Source: Actinoplanes oryzae
GTDB lineage: Bacteria; Actinomycetota; Actinomycetes; Mycobacteriales; Micromonosporaceae
Direction: 5' to 3'
Assembly (NCBI RefSeq): GCF_030757795.1
Contig: NZ_JAUQWH010000020.1
Location: forward strand, 1-64,000
DNA length: 64,000 nucleotides
Below the pieces are notes generated by a model. The model ran no database searches and was not told the DNA's origin. It worked only from the letters and a program-made list of their open reading frames with translations. The translations under genes and the position numbers were made by a program. Below, piece by piece: positions 27,537 through 37,590 of this stretch. The first letter of the stretch is position 1. Every line of letters begins with the position of its first letter.

Positions 27537-28760
27537 TCAAGCGCCCGGCGGACGCTGCCAAGCCTGATCATCGTCCGGCGCGCGCGGCGCGCGCGGCTGC
27601 TGCTGCGCGAAGGCCGGCTCCGGAGCCCTTTGGCGTCGCTTCTTCCGGGACCGCCGAACCAAGAGGAAGACGATGAGACCGATGAAGAGTGCGAGGCCGC
27701 CGCACAAGGCGATGACCTGTAGAACAAACGTGGTCCGTGACGTGCAGTTGTTGCAGCCCTCGTACTGTGCCGCCCCGTTCAGTTCGCCGGTCGCTGTAGG
27801 CGAGGGTGCCACCGCCGCCCGGACGTCGGGCTTGCCGGTGACAGCGCGCTTGATGTCGAGGATGCCCCAGCCGTATTCGAAGTCATTGCCCTTTGTCCCG
27901 GCGTCCTGGGTGGTCCACAGGATCTGCTCCGTCACTTTCGCGGATCTGAGATTGGGCTGCTGGGTGCGGATCAGGGCCAGGGTCCCGGAGACGATGGCTG
28001 TGGCATCGCTGGTGCCGGAACTCTCCTGATAGCGGCCATCGGGAGCTGCGGCGATGATGTCCTCACCGGGCGCCGCGATGTCGGTCACGTCGGAGGCACT
28101 GCTTTCCTCGGCCTTGGTGCCTTCACGGGTGATGCCCGTGACTCCGACAGTCCGGTAGTTAAAGGCCGGCCAGCCGCCGATGGAGTTCTTGTTGCCGGAG
28201 GATGCGACGATCAGAACGCCCTTGTTCCAGGCATCTTCGATCACCTTGTCCAGTTCGGCGTCGTACCCGCCGCTGATCGAGACATTGATGACGTCGGCGC
28301 CGTGGTCGAGCGCCCACCTGATGCCCGTGGCTATGGCTTCGACAGGAATCCGCTTCGACTTGGTCATGACGGTGACCGGCAGGATCTTAGCCTTGGGCGC
28401 GATGCCGAGCACGCCGGCCCGCCCGCCGCTGCCGTGACCGTGACCGGCGATCAGCGAGGCCATGGCTGTCCCGTGGCCTTGCCGGTCGACCTGTCCCTTG
28501 GCCTTCTCGTCGAAGACGTCCACACCCGGTAGAACGTTGCCCTGGAGATCCGGATGGTTCGGATCAACGCCGCTGTCGACGACAGCGACGGTGATGCCCT
28601 CGCCCTGGGTCACTTTGTGCACGGCGGCTACGTCGAGGCTGTCGAGCCACCATTGCTTGTCCCGAGTGGAGTCGGCGAAAGCCGGACCCGCCGGGACAAC
28701 CAGGGCGGTAACCGCGGTGAGCGCGGTCGCCAGAAGCGTCCCCCATCGGACGGCACGCAT
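27537..28760 (-). CDS. mycP: Mycosin, type VII secretion serine protease
   Basis: This 407-residue S8 subtilisin-like protease is exported and membrane-anchored, and belongs to the mycosins that stabilise ESX machines and cleave substrates outside the membrane. It has a signal peptide (about 1-28), catalytic Asp in VVDSGVD near 60, His in GHGTAMA near 99, oxyanion Asn in SSGNKNS and Ser in GTSDATA near 250. A C-terminal helix (about 345-370) precedes a basic tail. ATG 28760 is nine bases after GGAGG. Confidence 0.9.
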   Translation of the reverse strand: MRAVRWGTLLATALTAVTALVVPAGPAFADSTRDKQWWLDSLDVAAVHKVTQGEGITVAVVDSGVDPNHPDLQGNVLPGVDVFDEKAKGQVDRQGHGTAMASLIAGHGHGSGGRAGVLGIAPKAKILPVTVMTKSKRIPVEAIATGIRWALDHGADVINVSISGGYDAELDKVIEDAWNKGVLIVASSGNKNSIGGWPAFNYRTVGVTGITREGTKAEESSASDVTDIAAPGEDIIAAAPDGRYQESSGTSDATAIVSGTLALIRTQQPNLRSAKVTEQILWTTQDAGTKGNDFEYGWGILDIKRAVTGKPDVRAAVAPSPTATGELNGAAQYEGCNNCTSRTTFVLQVIALCGGLALFIGLIVFLLVRRSRKKRRQRAPEPAFAQQQPRAPRAPDDDQAWQRPPGA

Positions 28761-28816
28761 GTCGAACAACCTCCCGGGACCGCGCGGCGGCCACCAGCTC
28801 GTCGGAACACCGGACA

Positions 28817-28844
28817 GCCGGCCACCTCGGGGGAGGTGACCGGC
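28817..28844 (-). promoter_or_regulatory. Stem-loop upstream of the mycosin gene
   Basis: An 11/12-bp stem (28817-28828 with 28833-28844, one mismatch) with a GGGG loop lies in the 110-bp gap between the PPE-like gene and mycP. It could be an attenuator or an mRNA-processing site separating substrate from protease expression. Confidence 0.4.
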
Positions 28845-28870
28845 CGTTACCGGGTCATCTGCAGTTCTGC

Positions 28871-30607
28871 TCAGCTCTGGCCGAGGGAGCGGCCCTGCTC
28901 CTGAGGACGGTGGTCGGCGGGTGTCTCCACATTGCCGACTCCGGACTCGGTCACGAACAGCTCGTCGTCACCGTCGTAGGCCCATTCTCCGGTCTCCGCC
29001 GATTCCTCGCGGCGCTTGTCCCGCGGACCCGGCACCGCGGCCTGGCCCTGCCGGCCCCCCAGCGCGGCCCTGGGCCCCGTGGTGGGAGCCTTGGCTCCGG
29101 TTTGTGCACCGCGGCCGATCAGATTCGGCTTGGCGGCGCCCGGACGCGGCGGCTGCCCGGCTCGCGTGCCTCCCGGCTCCGTCAGACCCGGTGTCGCAGG
29201 ACGTGCGCCCCGACCACCGAGCTGCGGCGTGCCGGGGCGGGCACCGGTTGGTCGAGCCCCCGGCTCACCCGGCATCGCCCCACGGTTGCCGCCGAGGTTC
29301 GGCGCCTGCGGGCTCCGGCCGACACCTGGTGCACCGGTGCGTGGAACTCCCGGGCGTGCGGCGCCGGTGCTTCCGGGCAGACGAGGGGTTCCGGGCTTCG
29401 GGCCAGGTGGCGTCCCGGGTGTGTTCGGCCGTGGCCCGAGGCCACCTGGGCCACGGGTGCCGGGCAGCGTGGGCTTGCCGGGTGCTGGTCCTCGAGCCGG
29501 CGGAGGTGTCGGGCGCCCGGCCCCCGGCAGGCTGGCCTTGTTCGGGACGGAAGGCCGGGCCGGCGCCGGTCCACCAACCGGAGGCAGGCCCGGAGTGACC
29601 GGCGGTGCGGGCGCGGGTCCCGCAGGCGGCGGCGTCGGAGCGGGCGCCGGAGTAGCTACAGGAGGTGCGGCCGGCGGTGCGGCCCCGCCCGCGAGATCGA
29701 GGCCGGGCGGCGGCGCGGGTGCCGCCGGAGGCGCTCCGGGTGGAGGAGTCGCCGGGCCCGTCGCGGGCGGCGTCAGCTCGGGCGTGGTCGGCGCGGGACC
29801 TGCCGTAGGCGTCGTGGGAGCGGTCGGTGCGTTTCCCGGCCCACCGGTCCCGGGTGCAGCCGGCGCCGAACCGCCCAGTCGAGGCGCACCTGGTGCTCCT
29901 GGCGCACCGGGGCCCCCGGGCCGTGGTGGGGTGGGCACGTTGGTCACTGCGGCATCGATCGGACCCTGGTACGTCGAACCGCGGCCGAGCTTCTCGAAAT
30001 AAGCGTCCATGAACGTGTCGGCCAGCGGCTTCACCACGGCGAGAGCCCCGGCCTTCGCGCCATCGCGCACCTCGTTGAAGCTCTGCGGATTGTCGCCGAA
30101 GGGATTGATCTTGCCGAGGAGGGACTCTTCGTCCCGCTTCTTCTGCTCCGCGGCCTGGTCGGCGAGGTAGTTCTCGTAGATGGTCTTCATCTCGCGCTGG
30201 GTCTGGGCAATCTTCGCCCCGACCTGCTCGAGGCCGCTGGCATTGTTGTCCGCGACCTGCTGCCACTCGTCGAGCGAGTAGAGCGCGGCGCCGACCTTCT
30301 GCATGAAGACCTTGCCGGCGTCGGAATTCCACTGCGCGGCCATGGCGTCCGCGTGTCGCTGCAGGTTCAGCTTGGTCGCGGAGAGCAGCGTGCTCGCGCG
30401 TCGCCACATCGCCGCGAGGGCGAAGGCACGCTCATCGCTCTCCTTGCGGACCATCTCCCAAAGCTCGTCAATGCTTTTGCTGTCCCAATTGGTCGCCTGG
30501 TAGGGAGTCGGGGTCCCGGACGTGGGCGGATAGTCGTCGGCCGCGGCTACGTAGCCGGGGATGTACGGCTTGCTGTAGCCGTAGTACTGGTCGGACTGGT
30601 CAGGCAT
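28871..30607 (-). CDS. PPE/EspI-like helical protein with a Pro/Gly-rich tail
   Basis: This 578-residue probable type VII substrate or accessory protein begins with a helical domain (about 38-170) of WXG/PPE character, with an NWDSKSIDELWEMV start, a QWNSDAGKVF turn resembling a WxG motif, and a long amphipathic helix. From about 225 to 540 it is a low-complexity Pro/Gly/Ala tail with PGxP repeats, then an acidic end. No signal peptide. It lies 15 bp after the PE-like gene and upstream of mycP, the arrangement expected for a co-secreted pair. Confidence 0.72.
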   Translation of the reverse strand: MPDQSDQYYGYSKPYIPGYVAAADDYPPTSGTPTPYQATNWDSKSIDELWEMVRKESDERAFALAAMWRRASTLLSATKLNLQRHADAMAAQWNSDAGKVFMQKVGAALYSLDEWQQVADNNASGLEQVGAKIAQTQREMKTIYENYLADQAAEQKKRDEESLLGKINPFGDNPQSFNEVRDGAKAGALAVVKPLADTFMDAYFEKLGRGSTYQGPIDAAVTNVPTPPRPGGPGAPGAPGAPRLGGSAPAAPGTGGPGNAPTAPTTPTAGPAPTTPELTPPATGPATPPPGAPPAAPAPPPGLDLAGGAAPPAAPPVATPAPAPTPPPAGPAPAPPVTPGLPPVGGPAPARPSVPNKASLPGAGRPTPPPARGPAPGKPTLPGTRGPGGLGPRPNTPGTPPGPKPGTPRLPGSTGAARPGVPRTGAPGVGRSPQAPNLGGNRGAMPGEPGARPTGARPGTPQLGGRGARPATPGLTEPGGTRAGQPPRPGAAKPNLIGRGAQTGAKAPTTGPRAALGGRQGQAAVPGPRDKRREESAETGEWAYDGDDELFVTESGVGNVETPADHRPQEQGRSLGQS

Positions 30608-30622
30608 GTCTCAATCCCCCCT

Positions 30623-31267
30623 TCAGGACCGGTAGTCGGCACTATTCGAGACGTCCAAGGACGGATCGTTCACGCCCTCGTCGTCACCGAAGACGGTGTA
30701 CTCGCCCTTTTCCCCCTCGGCCACCACCTGCTCACCGTAAGGATCGAAGGCCGGGTTCTGGCCGTCGGCCGCCTTGTGCTCGCCGCCGAAGTAATCGCCG
30801 GGGTTCTGAGCCTCAGGAGGGATTTCGCCCTCGCCCTGCTGTTCTTCCTGAGCCTGCTCCTGGAGTGTGCTGAGCGACCGGGTGCCGTCCGCCGGGTTGA
30901 ACACGTTGACCACGTCGCTGATGTCCGCCGCGTTCGTGGCGTCACCGGTCTCGTATTCGGCGGCGATGTTGGCGGCCGCCAGGTGCAGAGCGATGAGACC
31001 CTGATGAACGTCCTGCAGCATCTTGGCCAAGGCGTCGCGGCTGTGGTCGTGCTGGCCCTTGAAGAACTTGGCTTCTTCCATGCCGCCGGTGCCGAAGGGC
31101 GCGGCGACCTGGAGCATGGGCATGATGCCCTGCTGGAAGCTGGGGCCGAAGTTGTCGTTGACCTCGGCCTCGATGGCCTTGGCGAAGTCGCGCAGGCTCT
31201 GAACGTCGACCTCGATGTTGCCGTTCGCCAGCCATCCTGGGCTGGCGACGCTGTCGTCGTCCAACAT
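30623..31267 (-). CDS. PE/WXG-like secretion partner
   Basis: This 214-residue acidic helical protein lacks a signal peptide. The first 110 residues form two helices around a Gly/Pro turn (VAAPFGTGGMEEAKFFKGQ), as in ESX-type helical hairpins, and the C terminus is acidic and disordered. ATG 31267 follows GGGGGAGG. It immediately precedes the PPE-like gene and follows eccC on the same strand. Most likely it is a heterodimer partner exported with that protein; no clear YxxxD/E was identified with confidence. Confidence 0.65.
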   Translation of the reverse strand: MLDDDSVASPGWLANGNIEVDVQSLRDFAKAIEAEVNDNFGPSFQQGIMPMLQVAAPFGTGGMEEAKFFKGQHDHSRDALAKMLQDVHQGLIALHLAAANIAAEYETGDATNAADISDVVNVFNPADGTRSLSTLQEQAQEEQQGEGEIPPEAQNPGDYFGGEHKAADGQNPAFDPYGEQVVAEGEKGEYTVFGDDEGVNDPSLDVSNSADYRS

Positions 31268-31383
31268 GGTGTACCTCCCCCGTTTCCTTGCTTCCGCCGA
31301 TCGGCGCCCGGGGCGCTGTATCGACGTTCTTTACCACTTTCGCCCAGGCCAGGGTGGCTGTGCAACCCCGCGGACGTGCGACG

Positions 31384-34300
31384 TTACGTGCGTTGCGGCA
31401 GGTCGAGCAACTGGACGAGCCTGGTGCCTCCACGGCGAGTGACGAGCCAGCCACGGCCTGGCGGGAGGGGGCCCGGGCGGACCGTGCCGAGGAGGACGCC
31501 CTCGTCTCGGTCGCCGCTCATGACGATGCCCGGGGTGCTCAGTTCGCGCAGGCGCATGAGGAGGGGCTCGTAGAGGGCTCGGCTGGCCCCGCCGGAACGC
31601 CGGGCGATGATCAGGTGGAGGCCGACGTCCTGGCCCTGGGTCACGTACGGGAGCAGGGGTGTCAGGGGGTTGCTGCTGCCGCCCGCGACCAGGTCGTAGT
31701 CGTCGACCAGGATGTAGAGCTCGGGGCCCTTCCACCAGCTTCGGGTGCGCAGCTGGTCCTGGGTGGTGTTCTCGTTGGGCAGGCGGTCCTGCATCACGGT
31801 GGCGATCTCGTTGATGATGCCCTCGGTGACCTGCTGCGACGAGCCGTACCCGATGAGGTGCGGGGTTTCGATGTGGCCGAGCAAGCTGCGGCGGTAGTCG
31901 ACGATGACCAGCCGGGCCTGGGTGAGATCGTTGCGCTCGACGATGCTGCTGGCCAGGGCGCGCAGGAAGGTGCTCTTGCCCGACTCGCCCTCGCCGAAGA
32001 GCAGGAAGTGCGGCTCGGACTTGAAGTCGACGTGGACGGGCTGCAGGTCGATCTCGGCGATGCCGATGGGCAGGCCGGGGGCGCCGGTCTCGGGCAGGCT
32101 GCCGTACGGGACGTTGGGCGGGAGCAGCCGGATCGGCGGCGCGCCCGGGCCCTGCCACGCGTTGGCGAGGTCGCTGATCAGCTTGCGGGAGCCCTCGGGC
32201 AGCTGCTCGGGGTCGGAGATGCCGCCGGCCCGGGGCAGCGCGGCGAGGAACTGCATGCCGTCGGGGGTGATGCCGCGGCCCGGGGACTTCTCGGGCACGT
32301 TGATCGCGGCGCGCCGGTCGAGCAGCGAGTCGCTCGGGTCGGCGAGCCACAGCTCGAGGCGGGTGCCGAAGGTGTCGCGCACGGCCGGGCGTACGTCCAT
32401 CCAGCGCGCCGCCGACACGAGCAGGTGCACGCCGAAGGACAGGCCGCGGTTGGCGATGTCGACGATGGCCGGCTCGAGGTCCTCGAAGCCGGTCCGCACG
32501 CCCGCCCAGTTGTCGATGACGAGGAACACGTCGCCGAACGGGTCGTCCTGGTGCTCGCCCAGCCGGCGGGCGCGGCGGTAGTCGGCCATCGACTCGACGC
32601 CGAGCGCGGCGAAGCGGCGTTCCCGCTGCATCATCAGCAGTTGCAGCTCGGCGATCGTGCGCCGGACCTGCCCCGCGTCCAGGCGCGTCGCGACGCCACC
32701 GACGTGCGGAAGGTCACGCAGCGAGGCGAGCGCGCCGCTGCCGAGGTCGAGGGCGTAGATCTGCGCCTCACGCGGGGTGTGGGTCAGGGCCAGCGACATG
32801 ACGGCCGTACGCAAGGCAGTGCTCTTGCCGCTCTGCGGGCCACCCACGATGATCGCGTGTCCCGCCGCGCCGGCGAGGTCGAGCCACAGCACGTCGCGGC
32901 GCTGCTCGAACGGCTTGTCGACGATGCCGGCCGCGGCCTGGAGCTGGCCCTGCAGCGCCGGGTCGGAGACGGTGACGCCGCGGTTGGGATCCGAGGCGAG
33001 CGGGGGCAGCAGCTGGTCGAGGGTCGGCGCCTCCTTGAGCGGCGGTAGCCAGACCTGGTGAGCCGGCTCACCCCGGCCGGCGAGCCGGGCGACGAGGATG
33101 TCGAGCACGCTCTCGCCCATGACGTCGGGCGCGGGCTCTTCCTCGGCGGCGGGCTTCTCGACCGGCAGGCGCGCGGGCACGTACGCGGTCCCGTACTCCT
33201 GGACCCGGTCGTCGGTGTCCCCGGCCGCGACGGCCTCGGCGGTCTTGCTGCGGTAGGCCCCCGACACGTACGCCGCCTTGAACCGCACCAACGGCTCGGT
33301 GCCGAACCGCAGATAGCCGTGCCCGGGCGCGCGCGGCAGCTCGTACGCGTCCGTGGCACCCAGCACGACCCGGCTCTCCATGGCCGAGAACGTCCGCAGA
33401 CCGATCCTGTACGACAGGTGCGTGTCCAGCCCCCGCAGACGTCCCTCCTCGAGCCGCTGAGAAGCCAGCAGCAGGTGTACGCCCAACGACCGCCCGACCC
33501 GTCCGATCTGGACGAACATGTCGATGAAGTCGGGTTTGGCCGTCAGCAGCTCGGAGAACTCGTCACAGATGATGAGCAGGCTCGGCAGCGCGGCCAGCGG
33601 AGCACCGGCGGCCCGCGCCTTCTCGTAGTCCCGCTGCGACGCGTAGTTACCGGCAGCGCGCAGCAGCTCCTGGCGCCGCACCAGCTCGCCGTTGATCGAG
33701 TCGCTCATGCGGTCGACCAGCGGAAGCTCGTCCGAGAGGTTCGTGATGACCGCGCTGGTGTGCGGCAGCCGGTCGAGCCGGGTGAACGTGGCGCCACCCT
33801 TGAAGTCGACCAGGACGAAGTTGAGCGACTCGGACGAATGGGTCGCCGCGAGCGCCAGCACCAGGGTGCGCAGCAGCTCGGACTTGCCGGAACCGGTCGC
33901 GCCGATGAGCAGACCGTGCGGCCCCATGCCGTCCTGCGCCGACTCCTTGAGGTCCAGCTCCAGGGGACTGCCGTCGGCGGCGACCCCCAGCGGTACGCGC
34001 AGCCGGTCCCGGTTCGGCCGCGGCGTCCAGGCCCGGTCGGCGTCGAACTCGTACGGGTCGCCCAGCTCCAGCAGCTCCACGAGCCCCTGCTCGCTCCCGA
34101 GCGGACTCGCCGACCCGCGCGACGCCACCGACAGTCGCAGCGGCGCGAGCTGCATGGCCAGCGTCTCCATCTCGGGGATGCCACAGGCGTCCGCCTTGCC
34201 GATGGGGGCGCGGCCGTCGTACGTGGTGCTGTGCATCTCCCCGTCGGCGGCCACCTCGAGCACCAGCCGGGCCCGGTCGAGCACCCGCGGCGGCGGCTGC

Positions 34301-35349
34301 GACAGGTCGATGATCGTGACGCCCTCGACGCCGCCCTCGGTCATCAGGTGGTCGGAGCCCGCGGTGTCGCCGCCGTCGATGATGACGACCACGTGCGGGC
34401 CGTCGACCGACGTCTCGCCGCCGGACGGGTTGAAGCGCGGCCGGCTGCCGAGCACGTCCTCGAGCATGGCGTCCAGGCCGGCGACGGTCGGGGCGACCAT
34501 GCGCAACTGGCCGAGCGCGTCGGATTTCACCGGGTGCAGCGCGTGCGGGAGCCACTTGACCCACTCCCAGTCCGCGCGCCGCTCCGGAGAGGCGGCGACG
34601 GCGACGAGCATGTCGTCCGGCGCGTGGAACGCCGTCGCCTGCGCGATCAGGGCCCGCACCAGCGCGCGGCCGGCGTCGGCGTCACCGCGGACGTGCACGC
34701 GGGCGAACCCGTTCAGGGCCATGGTCACGGGCAGGTCGGGCACCTGGGCGTACGTGGTCACGAAGCGACGCAGCGCGAGCGCGCACATCGGCTCCATCTT
34801 CTCCAGCGTGGTGTTCGCCGGCGGGACCAGCGGCGTGGCCAGGTCCTGCGGGCCCAGCCCGAGCCGCACGGTCGCGAAGTCGGCGTCGCCGCGGCGGCGC
34901 TCCCAGAGGCGCGGGCCGACCGGCAGCGACCACAGCACGTCCGGATCGGGGTGCCGGTAGAGCGCGGCCTCTCGCTGCGCGCGGATGGTCTTGAGCACCT
35001 TCTTGCGCTGCCGCGACAGGTGCTGCATGTACTCCCGGCGCTGCTGCAGCATCTCCTGCTTGCTCGGCCCGCCGCCGGACTGGAACTGCGACGCCATCAT
35101 GCCGACCGCCGACAGCCCGAACAGGCCGCCGGTGATGTAGCGCATCGTCGCGCCGGAACCGGTGGACTGGCCGGCGAACATCAGCGCCATCGCCATCGAG
35201 CCGCCGAGCATCGGCAGCGTCATCATCATCTGGCCCCAGCCCCGGCCGGACGGCGGCGGCACCTCGGGCGGCGCGTCCAGCAAGATCTCGCCGGACGGGT
35301 ATTGCGGCTCCGGCCGGCGTGCCGGACGCCTCACCACCACCGTGCCCAC
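31384..35349 (-). CDS. eccC: Type VII secretion ATPase EccC (fused EccCa-EccCb)
   Basis: This 1,321-residue FtsK/SpoIIIE-type ATPase is the motor of the ESX core complex. Two membrane helices (about 38-60 and 70-88) are followed by three nucleotide-binding domains: Walker A GATGSGKSE near 481 with Walker B LLIICDE, GGPQSGKST near 838, and GEGESGKST near 1121. Having all in one chain matches single-chain EccC systems. GTG 35349 follows GGGGAGG by eight bases and is divergent from eccD across 115 bp. The second and third Walker A motifs are intact, although these domains are often degenerate. Confidence 0.95.
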   Translation of the reverse strand: MGTVVVRRPARRPEPQYPSGEILLDAPPEVPPPSGRGWGQMMMTLPMLGGSMAMALMFAGQSTGSGATMRYITGGLFGLSAVGMMASQFQSGGGPSKQEMLQQRREYMQHLSRQRKKVLKTIRAQREAALYRHPDPDVLWSLPVGPRLWERRRGDADFATVRLGLGPQDLATPLVPPANTTLEKMEPMCALALRRFVTTYAQVPDLPVTMALNGFARVHVRGDADAGRALVRALIAQATAFHAPDDMLVAVAASPERRADWEWVKWLPHALHPVKSDALGQLRMVAPTVAGLDAMLEDVLGSRPRFNPSGGETSVDGPHVVVIIDGGDTAGSDHLMTEGGVEGVTIIDLSQPPPRVLDRARLVLEVAADGEMHSTTYDGRAPIGKADACGIPEMETLAMQLAPLRLSVASRGSASPLGSEQGLVELLELGDPYEFDADRAWTPRPNRDRLRVPLGVAADGSPLELDLKESAQDGMGPHGLLIGATGSGKSELLRTLVLALAATHSSESLNFVLVDFKGGATFTRLDRLPHTSAVITNLSDELPLVDRMSDSINGELVRRQELLRAAGNYASQRDYEKARAAGAPLAALPSLLIICDEFSELLTAKPDFIDMFVQIGRVGRSLGVHLLLASQRLEEGRLRGLDTHLSYRIGLRTFSAMESRVVLGATDAYELPRAPGHGYLRFGTEPLVRFKAAYVSGAYRSKTAEAVAAGDTDDRVQEYGTAYVPARLPVEKPAAEEEPAPDVMGESVLDILVARLAGRGEPAHQVWLPPLKEAPTLDQLLPPLASDPNRGVTVSDPALQGQLQAAAGIVDKPFEQRRDVLWLDLAGAAGHAIIVGGPQSGKSTALRTAVMSLALTHTPREAQIYALDLGSGALASLRDLPHVGGVATRLDAGQVRRTIAELQLLMMQRERRFAALGVESMADYRRARRLGEHQDDPFGDVFLVIDNWAGVRTGFEDLEPAIVDIANRGLSFGVHLLVSAARWMDVRPAVRDTFGTRLELWLADPSDSLLDRRAAINVPEKSPGRGITPDGMQFLAALPRAGGISDPEQLPEGSRKLISDLANAWQGPGAPPIRLLPPNVPYGSLPETGAPGLPIGIAEIDLQPVHVDFKSEPHFLLFGEGESGKSTFLRALASSIVERNDLTQARLVIVDYRRSLLGHIETPHLIGYGSSQQVTEGIINEIATVMQDRLPNENTTQDQLRTRSWWKGPELYILVDDYDLVAGGSSNPLTPLLPYVTQGQDVGLHLIIARRSGGASRALYEPLLMRLRELSTPGIVMSGDRDEGVLLGTVRPGPLPPGRGWLVTRRGGTRLVQLLDLPQRT

Positions 35350-35464
35350 GCTGACGCCTCCCCGTTGTCGCTGGCCGGGGCCCCCGGCCTGGGCCCATGG
35401 TAGGTAACCTCATCCCCGCTAGGACACCCGCGGGCCGTTGGCCCGACCGGCACGAGGGAGCGAC

Positions 35465-36847
35465 GTGGTCACCCAGGCAGGAACCGGACTGGCGCGCATC
35501 GCCCTGATGGCGCCCAAGCGCCGGATCGATCTCGCACTGCCCGAGCACCTGCCGCTGGTCGGGCTGCTCCCCGCCGTCCTGCGCCAGTCGGACGAGGAGC
35601 CCACCGACGGCACCGGGCACGGGGGCTGGGCCCTGCGCCGGGCCGACGGCACGATGCTCGACCTCGCACGCACCCTCGCAGCACAGCACGTGCGCGACGG
35701 TGAGATGGTTCACCTGGTTCCGCGCCGCGCCGAGTGGCCCGAGCTCATGTACGACGACCTGACCGAGGCCGTCGCCGCCGGAGCCCGCCTGCGCGGCCGC
35801 GCCTGGACCCCCGGCGCCACCCGCCTCACCGGCCTCGTCGCCGCGGTGATCCTGCTCGCCCTCGGCCTGGTCGCCATCCTCTCGGCCGCGAGCCTCGGCT
35901 GGATCGGCGGAGCGGCCGCCCTGGTCGTCGCGGTGGTCCTGCTGGGCGCGGGCGTCCTGCTCTCCCGCGCGGTCGGCGACTCGGTCGCGGGCGCCGTCGT
36001 GGCCGGCCTCGGCCTCCCGTACGCGCTGGTCGGCGGCGCGATGATCCTCTCGTACGGCGAACCGCTGAGCGAGTACGGCGCCCCGCACGTCCTCCTCTGC
36101 TCGGTCACCCTCCTCGCCGCGGGCGTCCTGGGCATGCTCGGCGTCGGCGACGGCAGCCGGGTGTTCGTGGCCGCGATCTGGTCAGGCCTGCTCGGGGCGA
36201 TCGCGGGCGGACTGGCGTACGGGCCGCTGGACGCCCCGGGCGCGGCCGCCGTGGTCGTCGCGCTGTGCGTGCTCCTGCTGCCCGCGATGCCGGCCCTCGC
36301 CGTCCGCATGGGCAAGGTCCCGATGCCCGTCCTGCCCCGCACGGCCGCCGACCTGGTCCGCGACGACGAGCAACCGGCCCGCGAACGCGTCTACCAGGCC
36401 ACCGCCCGCGCCGACGAGGTCCTCACCGGCATGATCTTCGGCGCCGCGGTCGTCAGCATCGCCGCCCTGGTCGCCCTCGCCCGGGCCGGCACGGTCGCCA
36501 CCCTGATCCTCAGCGGCGTGGTCACCCTCGCCTGCCTGCTGCGCGCCCGCCTGGTCCCCACCGTCCGCCACCGCATCCCCCTGCTCTGCACCGGCTTCGC
36601 GGGCGTCGTCCTCCTTTCCCTGTACGCCCTGACCGACCCCCTCTGGCGAGTCGCCGTCCTCGTGCCCGTGGTCCTCGTCGCCGGCGCCTTCGCCATCGGC
36701 GCCGGCCGCACCTACAGCCGCCGCCAGCCCTCCCCCCGCCTGGCCCGCCTCGGCGACGTGGCGGACATCGTGCTGCAGCTCGCCGTGGTGCCGGTGGCCT
36801 GCAGCGTGCTCGGCCTCTACGCCTTCATGCGAGGTCTCGCCGGCTGA
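35465..36847 (+). CDS. eccD: Type VII secretion integral membrane protein EccD
   Basis: This 460-residue protein has a ubiquitin-like N-terminal domain (about 1-95; ALMAPKRRIDLALPEHLPLV) and about eleven membrane helices from residue 115 on, matching EccD, which forms the ESX transmembrane vestibule. GTG 35465 is preferred because GAGGGAG precedes it; the frame extends to 35438 without a ribosome site. The intergenic region with eccC contains AGGTAACCT, a small dyad. Its stop overlaps the convergent immunity gene by 23 bp. Confidence 0.93.
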   Translation: MVTQAGTGLARIALMAPKRRIDLALPEHLPLVGLLPAVLRQSDEEPTDGTGHGGWALRRADGTMLDLARTLAAQHVRDGEMVHLVPRRAEWPELMYDDLTEAVAAGARLRGRAWTPGATRLTGLVAAVILLALGLVAILSAASLGWIGGAAALVVAVVLLGAGVLLSRAVGDSVAGAVVAGLGLPYALVGGAMILSYGEPLSEYGAPHVLLCSVTLLAAGVLGMLGVGDGSRVFVAAIWSGLLGAIAGGLAYGPLDAPGAAAVVVALCVLLLPAMPALAVRMGKVPMPVLPRTAADLVRDDEQPARERVYQATARADEVLTGMIFGAAVVSIAALVALARAGTVATLILSGVVTLACLLRARLVPTVRHRIPLLCTGFAGVVLLSLYALTDPLWRVAVLVPVVLVAGAFAIGAGRTYSRRQPSPRLARLGDVADIVLQLAVVPVACSVLGLYAFMRGLAG

Positions 36848-37577
36848 CCGCGAAGCCGTCCGTCGCCGGCGGAAGATTGACCACCCGGCACAGCGTGATC
36901 AGCGCCTCGTCGATGCTGTGGCCGAGGAAGAAGTCCTCCGCCCAGTGCAGGAGGAAGACCCGTCCGAGCCGGTCCATGACCAGTTCGGAAGGGCCGTTCT
37001 CGTGAAAGGCGAGCGGAAAGCCAGGGCCGGCGTAGGTCGCCTCGTCCTCGTACTCCTCCGCGAAGCCGGAAGCCCGCATGGTCGCCAACCGCTCGGCCGC
37101 CGGATAGAACAAGGCCCGATGCCGATCCACCAGGGACGAGACAATCAGCCCCCCGAACTCGTCGAGCGCCGCGCGGGCAGCGTCCGAGATCGGGAATTCC
37201 CGTAAGAACTTCGCATGACGCTCGAGCCAGGCGTCGATGGTGTCGCTGACGTTGCGTCCGGGGTGCCAGCCGGCCTTGGCCAGGATCAGGTGTACGTCGG
37301 GTGGGAAACGATCGGCTTCGGCGTGGGCGGCGGTGTATTGCTCGGCGATGGCTGAGGGGGAGATGGAGGGCCAGCGGCTGATGTCGCCGGTTTCGCGGTC
37401 GACGACGATCTGGGGGCCGCCGGTCGAGGTCGGGGGGCTGCCGGGGGCGACGGGTTCGGGGGTGCGCCAGGCGACCCAGCCGAGGTCGAACTCGTACAGG
37501 CTGATCTCCTGCGGCTCGTCGAAGCCGGCAGAAAGGCGGGCCTGGGCCAGGTCGTGCGCTTGGTCACGGGTGATCAT
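36825..37577 (-). CDS. YrhB (Imm35)-SUKH-3 double-domain immunity protein
   Basis: This 250-residue cytosolic protein joins an N-terminal YrhB-type domain (about 1-93: DLGWVAWRTPEP, QIVVDRETGDISRWPS) to a SUKH-3-type domain (about 105-245: AGWHPGR, EFGGLIV, LGRVFLLHWAEDFFLG). Both families are known immunity folds that neutralise polymorphic toxins in the producer's cytosol. It is last in a four-gene minus-strand array. Its N-terminal 93 codons are nearly identical in DNA to those of the next two genes, whereas the SUKH half diverges. Confidence 0.82.
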   Translation of the reverse strand: MITRDQAHDLAQARLSAGFDEPQEISLYEFDLGWVAWRTPEPVAPGSPPTSTGGPQIVVDRETGDISRWPSISPSAIAEQYTAAHAEADRFPPDVHLILAKAGWHPGRNVSDTIDAWLERHAKFLREFPISDAARAALDEFGGLIVSSLVDRHRALFYPAAERLATMRASGFAEEYEDEATYAGPGFPLAFHENGPSELVMDRLGRVFLLHWAEDFFLGHSIDEALITLCRVVNLPPATDGFAVSRRDLA

Positions 37578-37590
37578 GTCGCGATCGTTC

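Noticed and set aside
33058..35403. 781-codon plus-strand frame opposite eccC
   Set aside because: Shadow of eccC, whose three Walker motifs fix the true strand and frame.
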